DNA of 9,618 bases, from positions 1 to 9,618 of the forward strand of contig JAFZZD010000343.1 in the NCBI GenBank assembly GCA_017615955.1, written 5' to 3'. The DNA comes from Victivallales bacterium (lineage in GTDB: Bacteria > Verrucomicrobiota > Lentisphaeria > Oligosphaerales > Oligosphaeraceae). Numbering within the stretch: the stretch's first letter is position 1; each line of letters starts with the position of its first letter. The notes beneath the pieces are model-generated. The model saw only the letters and a program-made list of their open reading frames with translations, made no database searches and was not told where the DNA came from. Positions 6,176-9,618 of the stretch are shown piece after piece. Position numbers and translations under genes: made by a program.

Positions 6176-7249
6176 ATGAACGCAGACGACGCCAACAAAC
6201 CACCAGTTGCAGTTCTTATTGATGCGGACAATATCAGTCCTTCGTCTGTAAAAGACATATTCGGGATAGTGAACAGTATCGGCGAACCGATATTTAGGCG
6301 TGCGTATGGCATGGTCAGTTGTTTTGCCAATTCAGATGGGTGGGCAAAGGCGCAACGTGAGTTTGGTATTGTGGCAAGGCCTCAGGTCAGCAATGTGGCC
6401 GGCAAGAATGTGGCTGACATTGCACTCGTGATTGATGCGATGACTCTCCTTTACAAGGGTGCCTGCAAGGGAATATGCATTGTCTCTAGTGACAGTGACT
6501 TTACTGCTTTGGCGGCGATAATCCGCGAGGAGGGAAAGGTGGTCTATGGTATTGGCGAGACTAAAGCCCCCGAAAGTTTCCGAAAGGCCTGCACTCAATT
6601 CTTCCAGCTGAAGACCGCAAAGCCCAAACCAGCCGAAAAGAAATCCACGTCAGCCGTGGCAAATCAGTCTTCCAAGAACGCTCCCTCATTGCAATGTCCT
6701 CGTTGCGGAGGACAGTTGATGGCTTCCCGCACTAAATCCAATCAGGATTGCAAGACATGCCCTTCTTGTGGCGGCATGACTGCAAAACTGTCAATGCTCG
6801 GTAATATGTTTGCGGATGAAACGCTTATGCAAATTAGGGAACGGGCTTTAATGAGCGAGCAGCCAGGCTGCGTTTGCCCAGATTGCGGTTTCCAGATGAG
6901 CATAGTAAAGGTAGCCCTTGGTGAACAGCATGTGGAAATAGACGTATGCCCAAAATGCGCGGCTATATGGTATGACAAGGATGAATTCGAGACTCTTGTT
7001 CCTGGTGACGGTCTCCTGCAGCCGACGATTTCGGCTGGCAAGGCATATCGCCGCGAAATGACCATTGCCCTTGCTGCAGATTTGCGTAGCAAGAAATTGC
7101 ATGTGAATTATTTGAGCCAGTTGAAGACCGCTATGAAGAAAGTTTACTTTGTCCCTGTTCCGGATATTTCGCCGATAATTGACAATTTGATGTCCAAGCA
7201 GGTTATTTCACTTGACAAAAGCACGGGGAAAATAATCGTCAACGAGTAG
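6176..7249 (+). CDS. NYN-domain (LabA/DUF88-type) putative RNase with tandem zinc ribbons
   Basis: Residues 10-145 form an NYN/PIN-like nuclease fold. It carries IDADN (Asp16, Asp18), Asp81 and Asp87 in NVADIALVID, and Asp106/Asp108 in SSDSDF. These acidic residues bind metal in the family, so activity looks intact. After a Lys/Ser-rich linker come two zinc ribbons. The first uses Cys174, Cys177, Cys195 and Cys198. The second uses Cys234, Cys237, Cys258 and Cys261, and ends in WYDKDEF, like TFIIB-type ribbons. The C-terminal region (about 285-357) has the helix pattern and final hairpin of a winged helix. It has 357 residues. The start is supported by AAGGAAG at 6166-6172, overlapping the epimerase stop codon, so the two genes are probably co-transcribed. 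The nucleic-acid target is unknown; role in RNA turnover or regulation is an inference. Confidence 0.85.
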   Translation: MNADDANKPPVAVLIDADNISPSSVKDIFGIVNSIGEPIFRRAYGMVSCFANSDGWAKAQREFGIVARPQVSNVAGKNVADIALVIDAMTLLYKGACKGICIVSSDSDFTALAAIIREEGKVVYGIGETKAPESFRKACTQFFQLKTAKPKPAEKKSTSAVANQSSKNAPSLQCPRCGGQLMASRTKSNQDCKTCPSCGGMTAKLSMLGNMFADETLMQIRERALMSEQPGCVCPDCGFQMSIVKVALGEQHVEIDVCPKCAAIWYDKDEFETLVPGDGLLQPTISAGKAYRREMTIALAADLRSKKLHVNYLSQLKTAMKKVYFVPVPDISPIIDNLMSKQVISLDKSTGKIIVNE

Positions 7250-7276
7250 TTTTTTTAACGCTCTGTTCCTCATGAG

Positions 7277-7321
7277 GGGATGTAACTAGGAAGCCGCTTT
7301 GGGGCTTTCATTTACCTACCC
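7277..7321. other. Hairpin in the convergent gap (7250-7348)
   Basis: Between the two convergent genes, GGAAGCC (7289-7295) pairs with GGCTTTC (7303-7309) through one G-U. Weaker outer pairs are GTAA (7282-7285) with TTAC (7312-7315) and GGG (7277-7279) with CCC (7319-7321). Neither strand has a T-run after it. Seven T directly follow the NYN stop codon (7250-7256), preceded by a weak TTGAC (7212-7216) / GTCAA (7238-7242) pairing with a long loop. Termination in this gap is likely from the layout, but no strong signal is visible. Confidence 0.35.
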
Positions 7322-7348
7322 ATACGGGGAACATAGCCTTCCCAGAAA

Positions 7349-7849
7349 CTACCAGTACTTGTCATCTTCAACCTCATCATAACTGATGTGACTGTTGCCT
7401 TTGTACTGTGGCACGTGTCCTGTTTTCTCCTTGTGTTTATGCCCGTTCATCAGTTCGTTGAACTGTGCGCCCAGCATGAACATAAGTGCCTTTTGCGTGT
7501 TGGCATCGCTCCGTATGGCGGCCTCTTCCTCTGCGGCTTCCTTGCTGCGTCTTTGCATTTCAAGTGCCTGAAGACGTCTCTGGCTTGCCTCAAATCTTGC
7601 CTTGGCCTCTTCCAGGCGCTCCTCCAGGACACGACGTCTTTCTTCCAACGGCAATGAGGCAAGGTATTTCTGGAATTCCTCCTTCTCGCGTTTTTCCCTC
7701 TCTTCGCGTTTCTGCCTCATAAGGAAAAGCATTTGAGCCTTTTCCTTCTCCCTTTCTTTAACATTCTTGGATTTTAGAATGGACCATGCTATGACAAGGG
7801 CAAGCACCACAATTGCACAGCTTATAACAATCCAGCCAAATTGCTCCAT
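7349..7849 (-). CDS. Small single-pass membrane protein with long coiled coil, unknown function
   Basis: It has 166 residues from the ATG at 7849. Residues about 5-25 are one hydrophobic segment, followed by Lys/Arg, which predicts an N-out, C-in anchor. Residues about 30-120 are almost entirely charged, rich in Glu, Arg, Lys and Gln, and should form a cytoplasmic alpha-helical coiled coil. The tail has a His/Lys cluster (GHKHKEKTGH) and ends acidic then Trp. A TTG in frame at 7864 would add five residues, but GGAG at 7862-7859 lies nine bases before the ATG and overlaps that TTG, so the ATG is preferred. It is last of three - strand genes, 27 bases after the zinc-ribbon membrane gene. I do not recognise the family. 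The coding sequence itself is well supported by length, ribosome site and composition. Confidence 0.75.
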   Translation of the reverse strand: MEQFGWIVISCAIVVLALVIAWSILKSKNVKEREKEKAQMLFLMRQKREEREKREKEEFQKYLASLPLEERRRVLEERLEEAKARFEASQRRLQALEMQRRSKEAAEEEAAIRSDANTQKALMFMLGAQFNELMNGHKHKEKTGHVPQYKGNSHISYDEVEDDKYW

Positions 7850-7858
7850 ATTCCGAGG

Positions 7859-7862
7859 CTCC
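7859..7862 (-). promoter_or_regulatory. Shine-Dalgarno site deciding the coiled-coil gene start
   Basis: GGAG on the - strand is nine bases from the ATG at 7849. It argues against the upstream TTG at 7864, which would place the start codon on the ribosome site itself. Confidence 0.6.
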
Positions 7863-7876
7863 AAAATGAATTCTGG

Positions 7877-8665
7877 TCAGTGTTTTCTGTGAGAGAAAGT
7901 ATTTCCGCGACTCAGCACGGTGAAGGTTGATAGTTCCTCCTGCACGTTGAGTGCGATGTTGCGCTTTCGCGCCTCTTCCCTAAGTACAGCAAGCATGTAG
8001 TTCTGTCTATTGCGCGGCAGAGCGGGGATTATTACCGTGCTTTCATCGTAGCCAGTGTAAGTGCGATTGCTTTGATTGCTTGCCTGCACTCGCACGTTTT
8101 TTATGTTTTCCCATTTCCAGTAGCCGTTTTTGCTAGGCATTTCCTCCATGCTGGACGAGCTGACCTGGAAATCATCCTCCAGTTCTGGTTTTTTGAAGCA
8201 GAGGCGTTTAATTATGACGCCAATGCTGTTGAACCTTATCATCACCCAGGAAAGAAGCGGATAGATTATGAGGAACAGCAGAAATATAGTGCCGAAAAGG
8301 AAAGGCAGTCCAAACAGCGAGGCTTTCAAGTCAAATTGATGCTTGATGATTTGCGTGCCGTAAATGGCGAACATGGAACCACCGCCCCAGAATGCTGTGA
8401 ATGGCACTATGAAAAGCAGATGCAGACGGGAATGACGCGCCAGCACGATTGTCTCACGTGTGCTGCGCATAAGCTCCACACCGCTGGGCGGCTCCTGCTG
8501 GAGAAGCTGCATGTCCTCGCCATGCTGCTCTTCAGTGTTGCCGCTGTGCTGAAGCTCCGACAAGGAGAACAGCTCTTTGCAGCTTTCGCAGTAGCCTGTG
8601 TCCTTGGCTACATTCACATTGTCTGGCGCGACTTCGCTCCCGCATTTTGGACATAGCACTTTCAT
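7877..8665 (-). CDS. Zinc-ribbon two-pass membrane protein, unknown function
   Basis: It has 262 residues. A zinc ribbon opens the protein (Cys5, Cys8, Cys26, Cys29). An acidic, Gln-rich linker leads to PPSG at 59-62. Two membrane segments follow (about 82-104 and 115-140), with the blocks GGGSMFAIYG and SLFGLPFLFGT, which from memory recur in uncharacterised bacterial membrane proteins. The C-terminal half (about 150-262) is soluble, mixed beta strands then a helix with LREEARKRN, possibly PH-like. An in-frame ATG at 8725 would overlap the methyltransferase gene by 26 bases and add 20 residues ahead of the ribbon. The ATG at 8665 puts the ribbon at the N-terminus and has AGGGA about ten bases upstream, so I chose it. 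The gap to the upstream gene is 34 bases. Function is not assignable. Confidence 0.8.
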   Translation of the reverse strand: MKVLCPKCGSEVAPDNVNVAKDTGYCESCKELFSLSELQHSGNTEEQHGEDMQLLQQEPPSGVELMRSTRETIVLARHSRLHLLFIVPFTAFWGGGSMFAIYGTQIIKHQFDLKASLFGLPFLFGTIFLLFLIIYPLLSWVMIRFNSIGVIIKRLCFKKPELEDDFQVSSSSMEEMPSKNGYWKWENIKNVRVQASNQSNRTYTGYDESTVIIPALPRNRQNYMLAVLREEARKRNIALNVQEELSTFTVLSRGNTFSHRKH

Positions 8666-8699
8666 TGTTGAGTTTTCCCTGTTGAGGTGATTTATGAAA

Positions 8700-9536
8700 T
8701 CAATCAGGTATTGGAGGCGGCACATTGACCATACCCTTGGCGATGCGCTGCCTCAATACCTCATACAAAAGTATGGTGGTGGCGGTGGCCACATTAAGGG
8801 AATCAGCTGCGCCCATCATTGGAAGGCGCACCTTTATGTCCGCATTGTCCATCCAAAGCGGGCTTAACCCGAATTCCTCTGCGCCCACGGCAATGGCCAC
8901 TGGCTGCGTGAAATCGGCGTCAGTGTACATGGTGTCCGTATGCGGCGTGGCGGCCACGATGGCCACGCCACGGCTCTTCAGCCAGTCGAAGGCCTCCTGG
9001 GAGCTGGCCTCTGGAATTGGCATGCTGAAAAGCACACCTGTGCTGGCGCGCACCACATTGGGATTCCACAAATCCGTCCTCTTGTCGCAGAGAATCAGGG
9101 CGTCTGTGCCAGCGGCGTCGCAGGAGCGGAGCATGGTGCCTAGGTTGCCAGGCTTCTCAATCTGCTCCGCCACCAGGTAGAACGGTGTCTTGACACTTGG
9201 CAGTTCTTGCAGTTTCAAATGCTTCTGCGTACCTACGCCAAGAAGACCCTCTGGCCTGTCCCTGTAGGTGATTTTCACGAATGCCTCTGGTGCCACCTGC
9301 GTCAGCTTTGCGCCATGTTTCTCCAGCGCTGCAAGCAACTTGTTCTCGTTGCTGCCTTGATATAGCTCTGGGCAGTAATACACGTCTCCAATGGGAAAGC
9401 CTGCCGCAAGCGCCCGCGTCAAGGCGCGGTATCCTTCAATCAGCACGACCTGGTCCTTGTCCCTGTCGTGCCTGTCTCGCCACTTGACTATTTGCTTGAT
9501 CCGTGGATTTTGCAGACTTGTAAGTATAGTATCCAT
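8700..9536 (-). CDS. SpoU/TrmH-family RNA 2'-O-ribose methyltransferase
   Basis: Methylates a ribose 2'-OH in rRNA or tRNA using S-adenosylmethionine, through the knotted SPOUT fold. It has 278 residues from the ATG at 9536. Residues 1-100 are the N-terminal substrate-binding domain (NPRIK near 10-14, LIEGYRAL at 32-39). The catalytic domain has motif 1 with Asn131 and Arg137 in EKPGNLGTMLRS, motif 2 VGAEEFGLS at 217-225, and motif 3 with Ser246 and Asn248 in ADSLNVA. All key residues are present. The target nucleotide is not predictable; it resembles the RlmB/TsnR group. A TTG at 9554 would add six residues, but no ribosome site supports either start, so I kept the ATG. It is first of three - strand genes. 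Confidence 0.93.
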   Translation of the reverse strand: MDTILTSLQNPRIKQIVKWRDRHDRDKDQVVLIEGYRALTRALAAGFPIGDVYYCPELYQGSNENKLLAALEKHGAKLTQVAPEAFVKITYRDRPEGLLGVGTQKHLKLQELPSVKTPFYLVAEQIEKPGNLGTMLRSCDAAGTDALILCDKRTDLWNPNVVRASTGVLFSMPIPEASSQEAFDWLKSRGVAIVAATPHTDTMYTDADFTQPVAIAVGAEEFGLSPLWMDNADIKVRLPMMGAADSLNVATATTILLYEVLRQRIAKGMVNVPPPIPD

Positions 9537-9579
9537 ATTAATTTCAGTGAACAAAATTGCAATAAAGGCAACGAGCGTT

Positions 9580-9607
9580 ATTTTAATCCCAATTTTGCAG
9601 TGTGCAA
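9580..9607 (-). promoter_or_regulatory. Candidate promoter for the - strand operon
   Basis: Reading the - strand, TTGCAC (9607-9602) is followed by 16 bases and TAAAAT (9585-9580), five of six matches to the -10 consensus and three of six to the -35. Transcription would start near 9573, leaving a leader of about 37 bases before the methyltransferase ATG. The match is moderate, and the upstream gene is not in view. Confidence 0.35.
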
Positions 9608-9618
9608 GATGACAAAGA

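Noticed and set aside
7268..7277. CCTCATGAGG palindrome in the convergent gap
   Set aside because: It is too short to form a hairpin loop, and a single copy is no evidence for a binding site.
8072..8656. Open frame of 194 codons on the + strand
   Set aside because: It is antisense to the zinc-ribbon membrane gene, which has a clear Cys4 ribbon, membrane segments and a ribosome site.
8666..8725. Upstream ATG at 8725 for the zinc-ribbon membrane protein
   Set aside because: It would overlap the methyltransferase end by 26 bases and add a non-conserved-looking leader before the Cys4 ribbon.

Overview
The window is bacterial: genes are dense, have Shine-Dalgarno sites, and sit in short operons. 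GC is moderate to high. The left half is the end of a 2-oxoacid dehydrogenase operon. It holds a lipoyl acyltransferase (E2, cut by the left edge), dihydrolipoyl dehydrogenase (E3) and an E1 whose alpha and beta chains are fused into one polypeptide. The fused E1, the NYN/zinc-ribbon protein and the zinc-ribbon membrane protein remind me of Lentisphaerota/Verrucomicrobiota and related anaerobes. That placement is an impression from memory, not something the sequence proves.

Layout. On the + strand: E2 (1-1044), a 110-base gap with an imperfect palindrome, E3 (1155-2498) and fused E1 (2544-5042). Next comes an unusual 140-base structured region (5043-5183). It contains a GC hairpin, a long rod bounded by a 12-13 bp inverted repeat, and an intrinsic terminator ending almost on the next start codon. 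After it lie a WbpP-type UDP-N-acetylhexosamine 4-epimerase (5184-6167) and an NYN-domain protein with two zinc ribbons (6176-7249), 8 bases apart. A short convergent gap follows. The - strand then carries, in transcription order, a SpoU/TrmH-family RNA 2'-O-methyltransferase (9536-8700), a zinc-ribbon two-pass membrane protein (8665-7877) and a small membrane-anchored coiled-coil protein (7849-7349). These are closely spaced and probably co-transcribed from a promoter near the right edge.

How it works together. E1 decarboxylates a 2-oxoacid with thiamine diphosphate, E2 passes the acyl group to CoA, and E3 reoxidises the lipoyl arm with NAD+, so the left half encodes one complex. Codon use there is strongly biased (Lys almost always AAG, Pro often CCA, Gly mostly GGC), as expected of highly expressed genes; the genes to its right are less biased. 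The epimerase supplies an N-acetylhexosamine nucleotide for a surface polysaccharide. The NYN gene and the two membrane genes have no assignable role.

The points most worth a second look are the structured element at 5049-5179, which reads either as an RNA leader/attenuator or as a MITE-like insertion; a second, degenerate subunit-binding domain in E2; the NYN-ribbon-ribbon-winged-helix architecture; and the palindrome between E2 and E3. I found no CRISPR array, tRNA, rRNA or transposase gene.
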